A stretch of DNA of 64,000 bases from Brugia malayi (GCF_000002995.4 NW_025062477.1:1196001-1260000), one strand, 5' to 3'; positions 12,201 through 26,403 are shown, counted from the stretch's first letter. Notes: generated from the sequence alone by a model not told the origin. Numbers and translations: made by a program.

Positions 12201-14510
12201 TTGTTGTAAAAATTTGTTTTACATTGTCGGTTTTATAAATCCAGATAATTGTATATTTCAGGAACTGGCGGTGAAAAAGTATACATATTATCTGATGAAA
12301 ATTTTAGCCGAAGGTAAACAGTCTGATGATGCAACAATGTTCGATTTTGAATCTGTCCACGAAATTATTGGTTTGTTTTTAAATAGCGTAAAGTACAAAG
12401 TTTTCGGAGTACCTTAACTGTGAACCGTGTTATATCTTTTTTTTTTTGGTTTTTTTCCTTTTTTTCAGATTTTTTTCAATTTTTTTTTTCCAGAATACTT
12501 AATAAACTTATATTTCACATATTTCATATTTCATAAATTTATCTTCAGCAATAAGTAAGCGCACTGATGAATTTATTTTCTTTGTAAGCTTACTAGCTGA
12601 ACATTTTTGGTATATGGATTATGCGATGCATTACATCAATTGTTGCCATGACTGGCCAAACGAAGATATTTGTAAATTGCATAAACAACGAATAATATTA
12701 CGAAGGCAAGATTTTTAGTCTTGTCAACAACAATCATTTCAATTTGCTTAATCTTATCTTTTTATCTTTTATCATTTTTGTAAAATTTCAGGAGCTTTCA
12801 TATAATTTCTTAATATTGAAACATATTTATGTCGTAGGAGATAGGCTTTTTTCTGCCCTTCAGAAATAATATTTAAAGAAGCAGTAGTAATTTCTTGCTT
12901 GTCTGAAAACATTTTTATTTTCTGAAAGTTAAGAAAAAATTTTTTGGGAGTTCATTCGTTATTTTTATTCTATTAAAGTGGAAATCAACATTTGCTGGAA
13001 AAAAAAGATGCGATCCAAAATTTGTCAGTTCTATATTCATCTACTACACTTGAGATATATGGTTTGTTGTCAATTTTTATTAGTAATAACCCAAGTTTTT
13101 CAATTAATTTTCCTTAGTAATTGCCAGCTAACAAATCTTATTTCATTTATTATTAAAAATAATTTATTGTATAGTTATAATTTCATTAGATATGTGAATT
13201 TAAAAATAATCAATGATTTATCAAGCATTTGAAAATTTAAATAAATGCTAATGTGCAGGATTAAAATAAATGAATATGATACTTGATAAGTAAGTACTTT
13301 TAACAAATACTTGATGCAATTAAAATGATTTTGAATAATAGAAATTAGTCTGATTTATGGTCAAAAATCATAAAATGATCAAAATAAGCTTATTTTGATT
13401 TTATTTATTGGTATTCGAACTTTACTGTTGCAATTTTGTTTAAGTAGCTGGTACTTAAATAGTTTTTTTTTAATTAATGATTTTTAATTATTTCTTGCTT
13501 CCTAAATACAAATTTTTATTTTCCATATGTAGATGACGAAAATAAGAGTGAACGAGAGAGGAAGATGTATGATTTCACTTAAATTAATAAATTAATATGA
13601 ACAAATAATTTTAGTTGAAAATAATTGTTTGTCACAAAAATTGCAGAGAAATTGTTGAAATGTTCGATTTATGAACAGCTTTTTTCGGCTCTTGAACGAA
13701 ATGATATTGAGCAGTTTCGTGCGATTTCAATGGATGTTAAAAATAAAATACAAATTCCTCTTTTTATTGCTGCCGTTCTTTGTTTCCAGAAAGTGAGCAT
13801 TTCAAAAGGATTTTTTTTCTTCTTTCCGTTTGATTGCAAATTCACTAATAGTGTCAACTATTTTACGACAAAGAGTAATGGAATTTGAGATATTTTTCTT
13901 TTATCTCTTTTTATAGAATCAGGAGACTAGAAGAGATGAACGAATTCAAAAGTTTTTAAAGTATCATCTATTATTTATCATTCTTTTGTAGAAACTAAAT
14001 GATGATTTCGTTAATGTTTTACGCGATGTAAGGCCACGTCATCAGATTGTCCTTGTTTACTCTACTGGTAATCAGTGTGATGAAAATGATGAATTTTCTT
14101 ATAATATAAATGAAGAATTGGGTAACGAAACTATTGTACGGTATGATAATATGTCAAAGGTATAGTATTTACATGCAGTTTAAAAAATTTTGTATATTTC
14201 GTTTCTTTAAATTTTTTCATCAAAATTTTTTGAGACACTAAACAAATGATTTTTTGTTTTAGTGAAATGATGATTGCATGAAATGAATGAATGAATGACT
14301 TGCAATGCATTTTTTAACCATAAGTAGATGCAATATTAAAAATTTAGTAGTGTCCAGTCAATTTCTAAAAATATATCAATGAAATCAATCAATCAATAAT
14401 CATCTTTTCACATTTTTACATTTGCAGATTAAATTGAATTTTTATTTTAGCGACTATGCAGCTTACTGGCATTACGCGTTGAGCAGTACCGTGCAGTGGG
14501 ACACATTTGA
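6247..14510 (+). CDS. ttc-37: TTC37/SKI3-type TPR protein of the Ski complex
   Basis: SKI3 is the TPR scaffold that holds the SKI2 helicase and feeds mRNA to the cytoplasmic exosome. Exons: 6247-6327, 6559-6788, 6984-7161, 7252-7341, 7467-7738, 7949-8195, 8322-8460, 8813-8940, 9240-9368, 9570-9713, 10027-10200, 10362-10837, 11302-11506, 11732-11806, 12031-12105, 12262-12370, 12549-12705, 12979-13061, 13647-13792, 13992-14159, 14451-14510. They total 3366 nt in frame (1121 aa). Landmarks are KPLAWQGLYKLYEQ near the N-terminus, TPR units in exons 8-12 (such as GDAYKKRGNYQSAIKAFKEA), and HYDTMDLYRHSLTL (human SYDTMDLFRHTTEL). Vertebrate TTC37 has about 1560 aa; the deficit is in the C-terminal third. 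Two oddities: exon 7 is preceded by TTTTTCG, not TTTTTCAG, and intron 17 is GC-AG. The last exon is uncertain. Family identity is firm; single exon edges less so. Confidence 0.88.
8320..8322 (+). other. Defective splice acceptor before TTC37 exon 7
   Basis: A 16-base T run at 8304-8319 is followed by CG and then the coding frame at 8322. The previous exon ends in phase 0, and the frame from 8322 is open, in phase 0, up to a good donor at 8461. Every AG between 8196 and 8377 leads to a stop or a wrong frame. Adding a single A to give TTTTTCAG would restore a normal nematode acceptor. A base lost next to a homopolymer in the assembly is the simplest explanation; a real mutation is possible. Confidence 0.6.
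12706..12978 (+). other. GC-AG intron in TTC37
   Basis: Exon 17 ends CGAAG followed by GCAAGA, which fits the rare GC donor consensus (AG|GCAAGT). The intron ends TTAAAG at 12978. The joined codon is AGT and the frame runs through exon 18 into exon 19 with matching phases. Without this intron the frame stops at TAG 12716-12718 and the downstream exons, which resemble the next part of the human protein, would be orphaned. Confidence 0.6.
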
Positions 14511-14874
14511 ACAATTCCTCAAATTGATGGGAAAATGTAAAATCATTATCAAATACCTCAATTTTCCAAATGAATTCTGTTGAAAATTGAACGATTTAAA
14601 TAATTTTTTTTTTTTTCAAATTACATCAAATAAGAGCAATTTAGATGTGTATTGAGAAAGATCTATCTCTTTCTGTTATTAATAACAGAGAGACTTAGAT
14701 TTTTTTTTTTTTTGTAAATAAGTGAAATTTTAAAAATGATGGTTATTTTGATTTAACTTGTTTTATGATTGTAATTGTTGTTTTTGACATTATGTTTGTG
14801 ATGTAAAACTTACTTCTCAAATCCTGAAAATATCTCTAAAAAATGTTTGTAAAAAAGCAACAAAATTTTTGTAG

Positions 14875-14880
14875 AATAAA
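14875..14880 (+). promoter_or_regulatory. Candidate poly(A) signal of TTC37
   Basis: An AATAAA lies 365 bases after the preferred TTC37 stop. It is one of several possible hexamers in AT-rich sequence. Confidence 0.25.
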
Positions 14881-15308
14881 CAAGCCAAAACCGTTTGAAA
14901 TAGCAAAAAAAATCATACAAATGAATAAAGTAAAACGGTTTTATGAGCAAAATTTTAAGTTTCAAGTTCATTTGTATATTTAGCAAACTTCACTAGAGAG
15001 CAAAAAATTAATACTAGCTTAATATGAATTCGTAGACGTTAGACGCTATCAGATTTCTTAATATTAAATAATACTTTTCGATATTGCAGCTTAGCTAAAT
15101 TTTTACATCATTGGATTAGCTACTAATTATCTAATCTACGAATATTATCGAATTTGAAAAAAGAAAACATTTTTGTTTTCTCAAGAATGCATTACATAAT
15201 ACTCGGGATTGATTTATTAAAGAACGACCTAATTTTCAAAAGATATCATACTATTCAGTTCTTGACACACCACCATCTTTCTATTGAATTACCTTTACAG
15301 GACAGGTG

Positions 15309-15375
15309 AAATATAGGTCATTGCTCGTTACAGAAATTAGAAGGCATCAGTTGACCTATTACCATACTATAAAAA
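15309..15375 (+). promoter_or_regulatory. Candidate moulting/collagen regulatory element with ROR-type sites
   Basis: AATATAGGTCA ending at 15320 matches the ROR-type nuclear receptor consensus WAWNTAGGTCA. An exact inverted copy of its 8-base core, TGACCTAT, lies at 15352-15359. A TATA-like TATAAAAA follows at 15368-15375. The block sits about 1.25 kb upstream of the collagen ATG. In C. elegans the ROR homologue NHR-23 drives moulting and collagen genes. That this block is the collagen promoter is inference; a spliced 5' UTR would have to bridge the gap. Confidence 0.35.
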
Positions 15376-16619
15376 GAAATTGTTTGAGATCAGTTGTAAT
15401 TAAAAGCATATCTTTATGAATAGATATAGTGGTAGTAGTAGCATTTTAAAATAATTCATTCTTTCTATTTATAAAATTTTAATTATTTAACTCTATTCAT
15501 TTGTAGAGGAAAGATTTTTATAAATTTCTATGATTAATTTGTAGCAGTATTTGATAGCTTTCTTAATTAATAATTAATCATTTCTATTCCAATTAATGCT
15601 TGAGGTTTAGTTCGTTATTTGAAATTTTGATTACATTTCCTTTTTTTTTTTTTTTTTTTCATTTGTTTGCTGTGAAAGTGAACTATTTGAAAGAGAAGAC
15701 AACTTAATTAATAATATTAAAATGTTATATTTAAATCTGTTAAGTTTTATTTAGAAAATTCTAAAGTAAGCAATTTTCTTTTTCATTTCTAATAAAACAA
15801 ACATATACAGTTGTGTGCTTAATTGTTTGTATTCATATTGGATTATAGAATTATAGTATCAACAGAAATTAGACAAATAATTGTCAACAAATATGTATAT
15901 AAAAGATTTAAAAAAAAAAAAAATGGGATTTTTTTTTATAAAACAAGGGAGCATTCCAATATTTAACTTTTAAAAGGTTTGAATATTTCAAACTGTTTAA
16001 GAAAAAACTTTAAACAATTCATACAATTGGCTAGTGGTATTTTTGCGCATGGACAAAATCGATTTTATCGATTTTAATTCTCGAGAATTTTTTTTTTTTT
16101 AAGAGAATTTGAGTTAAATTTTCTGTCTCTTAATTATTTACAATTAATGATTAAATAAAAACTAATTAATCTTTGCCAGTTTTTTCTTCCTAATCTTCAT
16201 CTTTTATATTTTCAGTAAGTATTCAAATAAATAAGCAAACGAATTATTACAGTAATTATACGAATAAGTATGAATATTGTAATTTCAGTAACTTTTGAAA
16301 TCAATTTAGCTGATAGATAATAATTTTACTTAAATATCTTAATGAATCATTTCTAAATTTTTATCAAATATTTATCAAAATTGATAAATTATTCATATAA
16401 TTCATAAGCTTATTTACTATTTCATTATATCCTAATTTAATTCATTAAATTAAATCATCAATTAATACAAAATTTAGAAATGAGAGAAATTTTTTCATAA
16501 ATAAAATGAAATAATTGCTACTCTCATTGGTAATTTCATTAGTTGCATTCATTCACTTTTGCATTTCATATTTAAGTATTATCTTTATTTACAATACTTT
16601 TTAGAATATCCGGTAACAA

Positions 16620-18324
<1,705 letters not shown>

Positions 18325-18378
18325 GAAATTTACAACGGTTCAATTTCGTTTTCCAGTTTTATACGCTTATGCAAATTC

Positions 18379-18384
18379 AATAAA
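18379..18384 (+). promoter_or_regulatory. Poly(A) signal of the collagen gene
   Basis: An AATAAA lies 55 bases after the collagen stop codon, a normal distance for a nematode 3' UTR. Confidence 0.6.
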
Positions 18385-21109
18385 TGCATTTCACAAGAGC
18401 ACTTTGACTTATTCTCCGACACTCTTTCAGCAATACATCAATTTACAAAATTTCAACCTCAGTTAAGTCACCGATATTTCGATGATTGAATTTGAGAAAT
18501 TTCCGAAATTTCGTAGATATCAAATTTTATACGTTTAATGCAAATTATACATTTTCAAAATACTCATTTTGGATAGAAAATTATGTCCCTGCTAATACAA
18601 TTATAGAAGATAAATATCTTTTCTTTTTGTTTCTTCAACAGCAATAAAAGGAAACTAACAATTTAGCAGTTCATTTGAAAAAAAGCTATTAGTGTTTGAA
18701 TATGAATTGATAAACATTTTCATGTTGTTGTTCACCTGTCAAATATTTATCAAAAATGATTTTAGCTACATTAACATATCAAACAAGCTAATAACATTAA
18801 AATTTTACAAATTGGTAGAAATTGATTTCTAAAATTGGAAATGTATCATTTTTCCGAATATGACTATCCTTATTTACAGCTATTTTACATTTTCTAATTA
18901 ATCAAATGTAAAATATAATTCAATTAATTCAATAAAAAAAAAAAAAACGAATTTAAATTATTTTTGTGTAAACAATTGCTATATTTCTCTTTTTTCTTTG
19001 GCAAATTACAATAGAAATTATATGCAGAAATTTGTTAATTTTGAATTACAAAAAAAAAAAAAAAAAAGAAAGGAAGTAGAAGAGAAAAAAAAGAGAGAAA
19101 GAGAGAGGGATGGAGAGAAAAAGTTTTTTTTTTTTGAATTAATATGTGAAAAAAAATTTTTTAATTTAAACTTTTTTTTAACAATGATAATTTCATATAA
19201 AAATATTGAATGAGCAAAATGAATTATTCGTCATGCAAAATGATATAGTGCAATTGGCAATTGAATTTGTTCATTGGAAGGAAAAAAGCTTTTATCCTTT
19301 TAATAAGATTAGATGAATTTAATGAAAGAAAAGAAAAGAAAAGAAAAAGGAAAGAAATGAAATTTGCTCGGCCATTAATTAAGTGAAAAATTTTGTGTTG
19401 GATGAATTTTATCATTGATTCATTTACATTTTGTCAACCAATCCAAATTCTTTTCAATAATTTTTTTTTTTTTTTTACTTTTGAAAAATGCAAAAATTTT
19501 ATTCGAAATTTTATGCAAATTTTTTTTTAATTCTTTAATTTTATTCCATTTTTTTTTTTTTTTTAGTAATTTTAATTTTTTAAGTATTTTTTTATAATAT
19601 AGTATATTAGTATAAAAATATGGTATTTAATTTTTAACAAATTCAAATAGTCAAATTATTATAGTCTGATTAAGTGAAAAAACAAAAATAATTAATTCGG
19701 TTTGCATAGTATTTAAATTATTTTTGTATGAATTTATACAAAAAAAATTTTCATTTAATCACGATTTGATAAATTTGTGAAAATTTTTAAAAAATTTTTT
19801 CCTTGTCAGAAAGATTATTTTACAAGTACTTTTATTTATAATTGAAATATTTTCTCAATTTCGTGCTCTTTACATTTTCTTGAAAATAATAATTGAAAAA
19901 GTTTAATTTTATTAAAAAAAAAAAGAAAAAAAAATTGACATATTTATTTAAAAGAAAGTATACATTTCTGAAAATTATTAAAATGAAAAAAAAAAAATCG
20001 TTTTCATTTCAAAATCATTCCAAAATTTAATAAATTTTTTAAAAGCTAAATTTTTATACACACATTTCATTTCAATGAATGATTTCATTACTTATTAAAA
20101 AAAAAAAAAATTTTTCACTTTTGAAATAAACAAAATTTCCTTATTTCTTTCTTTTTTTTTTTCTAATTCCGAAATTAAATAAATCTAATAAATGAGAAAA
20201 GTTGTTAGACTGAGTAAAATGACGCTAATATTGAGAGTTCATTCATTTACAAAATAAAAAAAAATTTACGGTTAAAATTTAAGTATAATTTAATAGGAAA
20301 AAGTTTTTTTTTCTTTTTTTTTTTTTTTTTTAAAGAAAAAAGTATGTTTCTAAATTTCTTTTTTTAATTTCTTTTTTCCTTTATTTTTCCTCCTTTTTTT
20401 TTTTTGATTTTTAAAGAATTTTTAAAGATATTTTAAAGATAAGAAATGACTAATGAATTGATTGTGATGAATAATTACAAATGAATAATTGGAAAAGAAA
20501 AAAAAAATTTAAATATAAGAAAAATTCATTGATTTAATAAAAAAATTTCAATTGTTAATTATAGTCGAAGTTAGCTTTATTTAATTTTATAATTAATCAA
20601 TGCAATATTTTAATGTTAGTAATTTTTATTATAAATATTTCAAAAAATTTTTAAGCTTAACAATTAATATGATTTGTTGTTTACCACTTTTTTCATGATA
20701 ATTATCATAATTAATACTAATTAAATGATTCACTTTTCAGCATGAATGATTTTCTAGTATTGCTATTACTTTTTCAAACTTTTTAAGTATTTAATTATTA
20801 CTGAATTGATTAACTTCATTACTTATAACATTCATACATTTTCATTTATCCTTTAGAAATTTTCAGTCAAAGATTATTCTCTTTTTTCAACCTAATTTTC
20901 ATTTACACAAATAAATTTCACATCTAAAAATTTATTCTTGCAATAAAATATGTATGAATCAGTTAGATTTAAAAAAAAAAAAAAAAAAAAAATTTCTCAT
21001 ATGAATATATTAGTCTCAAATGAAACGTTTTTGTTAGATAATTTTATCAAAATAAGCTTAAATTTATACTTTATTGTATTTATTTCAAAAATTTTCTTCA
21101 TTACCTCAT

Positions 21110-21245
21110 TATTCAGATCAAAAATTTTTTTAGATCAAAATTTTTTTCACCACCCAATTTTTTTTAAATCAAAAATTTTTTTTCACTACGTCTTTTTTGG
21201 ATCAAAATTTTTCTCCACTACCTTATTTTTTTAGATCAAAGTTTT
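21110..21245. repeat. Degenerate AT-rich tandem repeat
   Basis: The motif ATCAAAAATTTTT followed by a short C-containing stretch (such as CACCACCC or CACTACG) and a T run recurs about five times at 15-35 base steps. It is a decayed low-complexity array. Confidence 0.5.
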
Positions 21246-21327
21246 AATTTTTGCAATATTACAGATCAAATTCATTCATTTCATATACCTATCAGAATCT
21301 ATCAGAAAATAATTATTTTCGTTTCTT

Positions 21328-21329
<2 letters not shown>

Positions 21330-21359
<30 letters not shown>
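21330..21359. repeat. Poly(T) run, about 30 bases
   Basis: An uninterrupted T tract, one of the longest of many homopolymers in this desert. Its length in the assembly may not be exact. Confidence 0.8.
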
Positions 21360-21360
<1 letters not shown>

Positions 21361-22763
21361 TTTAAATTGGTATAGCAATGATTGGAAACATTGGAAGCAA
21401 AGTCATTTATTTTCTCAAAGCACTTAGCTTCTCTTTTCAGTTTTCAATTTTCAATGTCTTTTCATGTGGCTTCTGGCTCTGTAAATTATGCATTAATGTT
21501 ATTTAATTTTGAAAAACATGAAATAACTAATCTGTCTTTCTTAACAACTTTCAAATTCTCAACCATTTGCATTTCTATTTTTCTTTTCAAAAACATTTCC
21601 ATTTCCTCTTTTCTTTTTTTTTTTTTGTTTACATAAAGTTTAATTGCTTATTGTTTACAATCATTAAATTGATCATTTTAAATCCTTTCCTATTGCAATA
21701 GCAAAAAATTAATTTAGTTCAATTAATTTAATTCATAATTTTTGAAGACATATATATTTGTTGAAATGAATGAAAACTGTGCTATTAGAAAAATAATTTC
21801 AAGCATAATAAACATTTTTAAAAGGATGCAAAAAATTTTTCAACTTCATCTAATTAAACATTTTCAATATGACAGATGATAGTGATGTCTAAAAATTTGT
21901 GTTATCATTTTATCGTAGAAATAAATTTAAGAATGATCGATGAAAAAGTAATTATTGAGATGTAATTTTTAAATAAGTAATAATGCAGTTGTTAAATGTA
22001 TTTTCCTAAATTTTAACAAAAATTATGGTGTGAAAAATTGGAAATTAGAAATGAGAAAATAATTGCTTAGAAAATAGAAAATAAATTTTTGGAATTTTTT
22101 TAAAAATATTCACAAGTAATTTTTTTTTTTTGAAAATTTTATTTCTTCAAATGTTTTGAAGATATCACATACACTTTTTTTTTAGTAAATAATTTTTTAA
22201 ATTAATAATTGGTTAATATTTTGGAATTCAAACAAGTATATTTCATTTTTTAAAAAAAAAAAAAAAAAAGAAAGGATTGAATTATCTTACATCAAATAAT
22301 TGCACATGCAAATTTTTTTTTTTAGCAAAATAAAAAACAAAAATAATTGTTTAATTATCATTTCATAGCCATTGTAAACTTTTCTGACTGTAAACTAATT
22401 GATTTTTTTTTTCTTTTTTTGGCAACTAATTAAATTTTAGAAAGAACCATTTCATGAAATTTGATTAGACCATTTTCATTTTTTACAAAAAAAAAAAGAA
22501 ATGTTTTTTTTTTTTTTTTTTTTTTTTAAGCCTGATAAATCATGTTGTTAGCCTATGATATTGATGAAGCCTAGAAATAAGGCACAAATTTTTAGAATTT
22601 CTGAAAGTCCTAAATTGAATTTGAGAATATAAATATATTGTGTTATTTATTTCTTATATTATATTTATCTCAAGTAAGTACATCAAAACATTGATTTCTT
22701 AAGCTTAAAAATATAAAAATTTGATGAAATAATTGATTATTATTGAAGACTGTTTTGAAGATC

Positions 22764-22766
<3 letters not shown>

Positions 22767-22795
<29 letters not shown>
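22767..22795. repeat. (TC)n microsatellite
   Basis: About 14 uninterrupted TC units in AT-rich spacer. It is the first of many GA/CT tracts found only in spacers and introns of this window. Confidence 0.9.
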
Positions 22796-22799
<4 letters not shown>

Positions 22800-23405
22800 C
22801 CTATAAGAAATTAATTATAAAATTATTTACGCCATTTGTATTATTGAATTGAAATTTTGAAAATTTTATTTAAACAATAAAACTTTGCTAAATAGAAAAG
22901 TAAATAATCTTTATTAGCAATGAAAATGTATGATTAGTCTAACTTTTTATTTAATTTGCTTACTTAAGTAATAATATAATTCTTTGTTTCTTTCAAAAAA
23001 AAAAAAAAAAAGAAAAGAAAAAATTATATAACTTTGGTAAATAAATTATGTTTGTCATTTGAATTAAATTAACAAATCTTTTTCAATTTAACATAAAAAC
23101 TGAAAAAAAAAAAAGTTTTTCAAATTTAACTCATTCATACCTACCTATTAGCTAACTTGCCTTATTCAATATTGTAAATTAAAATAGTTTAAATAAAAAT
23201 TCAAATGTTGAAATAAATTTCCGAAATTTTGATTAAAGCATCGATTATTGAAACTTTTTTTTTTTTAAGACATTTTTCTAAAAGTGAACATTAGTAAAAA
23301 ACTAAAGTAAAAATGTAAAAAAAAAAAAAAAAAAAAAAAACATTTCAAATATGAGAAATGGATGTTTATTTCGTAAATAATTCATTCCCTAAGGGTTTTC
23401 TGAGA

Positions 23406-23452
<47 letters not shown>
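23406..23452. repeat. T14-A33 junction
   Basis: A run of 14 T is followed directly by a run of 33 A. The self-complementary junction can fold back. The length may be distorted by assembly. Confidence 0.8.
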
Positions 23453-23454
<2 letters not shown>

Positions 23455-25340
23455 AAGCAATCAATTTTATTAACTACAATTTTTTCTCGATAAATATTGA
23501 ATGCCTTTAACACTTAACCAATCAACATTTTCTCATACATTCTTTTTCAATCAATAAAATTTAGTCTTTTTTAAAAAAAAAAAAAATTTTTAAAAAAAAA
23601 AAAAAAAAAAATTAGCTCATTAGCTCATTATTTCATTTTTCATTTTTCAATTTTTTTTTTTTTTTTTTTTGCTCTATTTACTTGCAAATATATTATCGTT
23701 GTTTTTGCGCATTGATATTATTAATTTTGAAAAAAAAAAAAAAAATTTCTCATTTTATAGCTCATATTTCTCAGCTGCTCCTTTTTTAAAGTAAATATCA
23801 CACTCAAACAAAAAAACAAAAAAAAAAAAACAAAAAAAAAAGATTACAACAAAATTTTCATTTCAAATAACAAATGTTTTAGTAAATATATAAAAATTTA
23901 TCATTTTACAAATCTTTATTATATATCATTAAATTATATTTATATTTCATTAATATTTCAAATAAAATTAAAGACAGAGAAAGGGAGAGAGAGAAGAACT
24001 GATCAGAACAAAATATTCTGATCAATATATTTTTCTCGATCAAAATTAGAATTTTTATTCAATCAAAAAATTTCCAATTAAAAGAAAAATGCATTTTAGT
24101 TAAAAATTAAAACTATCTTTTAATCATATAATAATGATGCATTTAAAAATGAATGAAATTTATGAGCGTTTCAAATTAAGCTAATATCTTATTTTTTTTT
24201 TTTTCTTTTCATTCAAATTACATTCTTTAAAATTTGTCATTTGAGAGAAATTTTTAAATACAAAAAAAAAAAAAAAAAAAAAAAAAACGATAATTATTAA
24301 TAAATTTTGAAAAAAAAATAAGAGTAAATTTATTTTTGTACAAATTTAACATAAAAAAAAAGAGGAAGAAAAAATTAACCGGAAATTGATATTTTAATTT
24401 AATGAGATTTTAATCGACAATTGAATGTCTTTTATGACTGCTCATAATAGTGCTAATGTGATAATTCTAATTGAAAATATCATTTCATTTTTTTTTTTAA
24501 ACTTTCCAGAAATTTCGGGAAATTATATTTGAATGAATTATCTACTATCATTGAGAAAATGATAAATGATGCAAATTCTTCTCATTCTGATTCAATTTTT
24601 TATCATTCAAAATTGTTTGTTAGAATTTACAAATTTAAAATTAATTAAGAAATTACCAATAAAGAAATTAATTAAATAAATTTTTATTCAATAAATTACT
24701 AACCAAAAAAATATATCGTTTGTGATATGATAATACTTTTTATTATCTAAATTTAATTCATTACAAAAGTTTTATTGTTAAACTTTTATGTATGTAAACT
24801 ATTTAATAAAACAAATAATTAAATCGTTCAAAAAAAAAAAAAAAAAAAAAAAAAGGAAAAAACTAATTTGTTGTTATTATTATTGGTTGTATAACTAATT
24901 ATAGTTAGCTTCTTGAAAATAAGCTTTTTTTTTAAATTATTTTTAAGCATTACAAACTAAAATTGGAAAAAAAAAAGATGAATTGTTGTCTTCTATTTTT
25001 CCTTTTTTTTTTGAAATCGATTTATGTTTTTGTTAGTTTATTCGTAAACAACAAATGAATTAGTTCATTTCTTATTTTTTTTTTTTTTTTTTGCTGCTAA
25101 AGAAAAAGAGAAAATAAACAAATAAGTAAATAAACAAACAAACAAAAATAATTACAACTAATAAGATCATATTATTAGCTATTGATAAGCTTAGCTTAGC
25201 TTAACAAAATGATAACTTTATAAATCATTTTGAATTTTATTCCAATTGCAAAAAAAAAAAAAAAAAAAGAGTAAAAGCTTCTCAATTCTTTCTCTCTTTT
25301 CACAACTGTGAAATGTTTATATGATAATAATGCAATGACA

Positions 25341-25672
25341 TTTCTACTATTTCCTAAATTTTGTAAATTTACCTAATATTAGTGTAAATTATTCAATTTT
25401 TATTTAAAATTTCTCTATTTCTACTATTTTTTAAATTCTGTAAATTTTATCTAATATTTTTGTAAATTTCTTTACTATTATTTAAAATTTCTCTATTTCT
25501 ACTATTTTCTAAATTTTGTAAATTTTATCTAATATTTTTGTAAATTTTTCTATTTCTAATATTTTCTAAATTTTGTAAATTTATCTAATATTATTGTAAA
25601 TTTTTCAATTTTTATTTAAAATTTCTCTGTTTCTACTATTTTTTAAATTTGTAAATTTATTTATTTCTAATA
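25341..25672. repeat. 77-bp minisatellite, about four to five copies
   Basis: The unit opens with TTTCTACTAT, then a TAAATTTTGTAAATTT block, an AATATT block and TATTTAAAATTTCTC. Copies start at about 25341, 25418, 25496, 25553 (shortened by about 20 bases) and 25630, with a fragment at 25664. Copies differ by scattered substitutions. Confidence 0.8.
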
Positions 25673-25765
25673 AAATAATAGTATCATTGAATGTAAGTAA
25701 TAGTATTTCTTCTCATTTACATCTGTCTTCTTCATTTTTCCTCTTTCTTCTTTCATGCAAATAAA

Positions 25766-25817
25766 CAGAGAGAGAGAGAGAGAGAGAGGGGGAGAGGGAG
25801 AGAGAGGAAGAGAGAGA
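25766..25817. repeat. (AG)n microsatellite with GGG interruptions
   Basis: An imperfect GA tract of about 50 bases in the spacer 95 bases after the minisatellite. Confidence 0.85.
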
Positions 25818-26364
25818 AATTTTTGTTAGATTATAATAAAAATTATTTTTAAAAGGAAAAATACCTTCCTTCTTTTTCTTGCTTAATTGTTTATTAAAAA
25901 ATTTACCTCTAATTTATTTATTTTATCATTTTATGCTTTTTTAAAATAATTCTATTAATTCATAATTTATCTAAAACAAACAATACAATATGATTAGTTG
26001 AATAATTTACAAATTTACAAAATAATTCTAATTTTAATGTTGATAAAATGAATTATTTTTGTTTTTCATTTTTTTGAAATTCTTCTACAATCTAAAATTA
26101 ACACATAATTATAAATTCCATTTATTAGATTTTGTCGCTGTTGTGAGCTATTTTTGATTAAAATTTTATAATTAATATTTAATTTTTCGAATTAAAATTT
26201 GTTTTTTTTTTTTTGATTTTTATTTTTAAGTGCAAAAATTAAAGTATATTTTATAGATTAGAGATTATTATTTTATAATTAATCATATTTTTTCCTTTTT
26301 TATTGTTTGAATAAAATAATTGAAATAATATAGTTAGAAATTTATTTCATTGTACATTTTTTGC

Positions 26365-26368
<4 letters not shown>

Positions 26369-26402
<34 letters not shown>
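26369..26402. repeat. Poly(T) run, about 34 bases
   Basis: An uninterrupted T tract in non-coding spacer. Confidence 0.8.

Positions 26403-26403
<1 letters not shown>

Larger units (their letters stand above)
14511..16619. other. Intergenic spacer between TTC37 and the collagen
   Basis: No coding exon is seen. The sequence has a possible AATAAA for TTC37 at 14875-14880, a more complex stretch at about 15180-15400 with paired AGGTCA half-sites and a TATA-like box, and then AT-rich sequence up to a T-rich acceptor (ending TTTTTAG at about 16607) directly upstream of the collagen ATG. That acceptor implies that the collagen 5' UTR is cis- or trans-spliced. Confidence 0.55.

Noticed and set aside
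13919..13963. Possible extra TTC37 exon between exons 19 and 20
   Set aside because: The frame is open after an acceptor at 13918, but no donor keeps phase with the next exon; joining 13792 to 13992 is in phase without it.
18330..18360. tRNA T-loop-like word GGTTCAATTTC
   Set aside because: No acceptor stem, D-arm or anticodon arm can be placed around it; it lies in the collagen 3' UTR.
18998..19213. Lys/Glu/Arg-rich 71-codon frame
   Set aside because: It reads through A runs and purine-rich low-complexity sequence, with no splice sites or family similarity.
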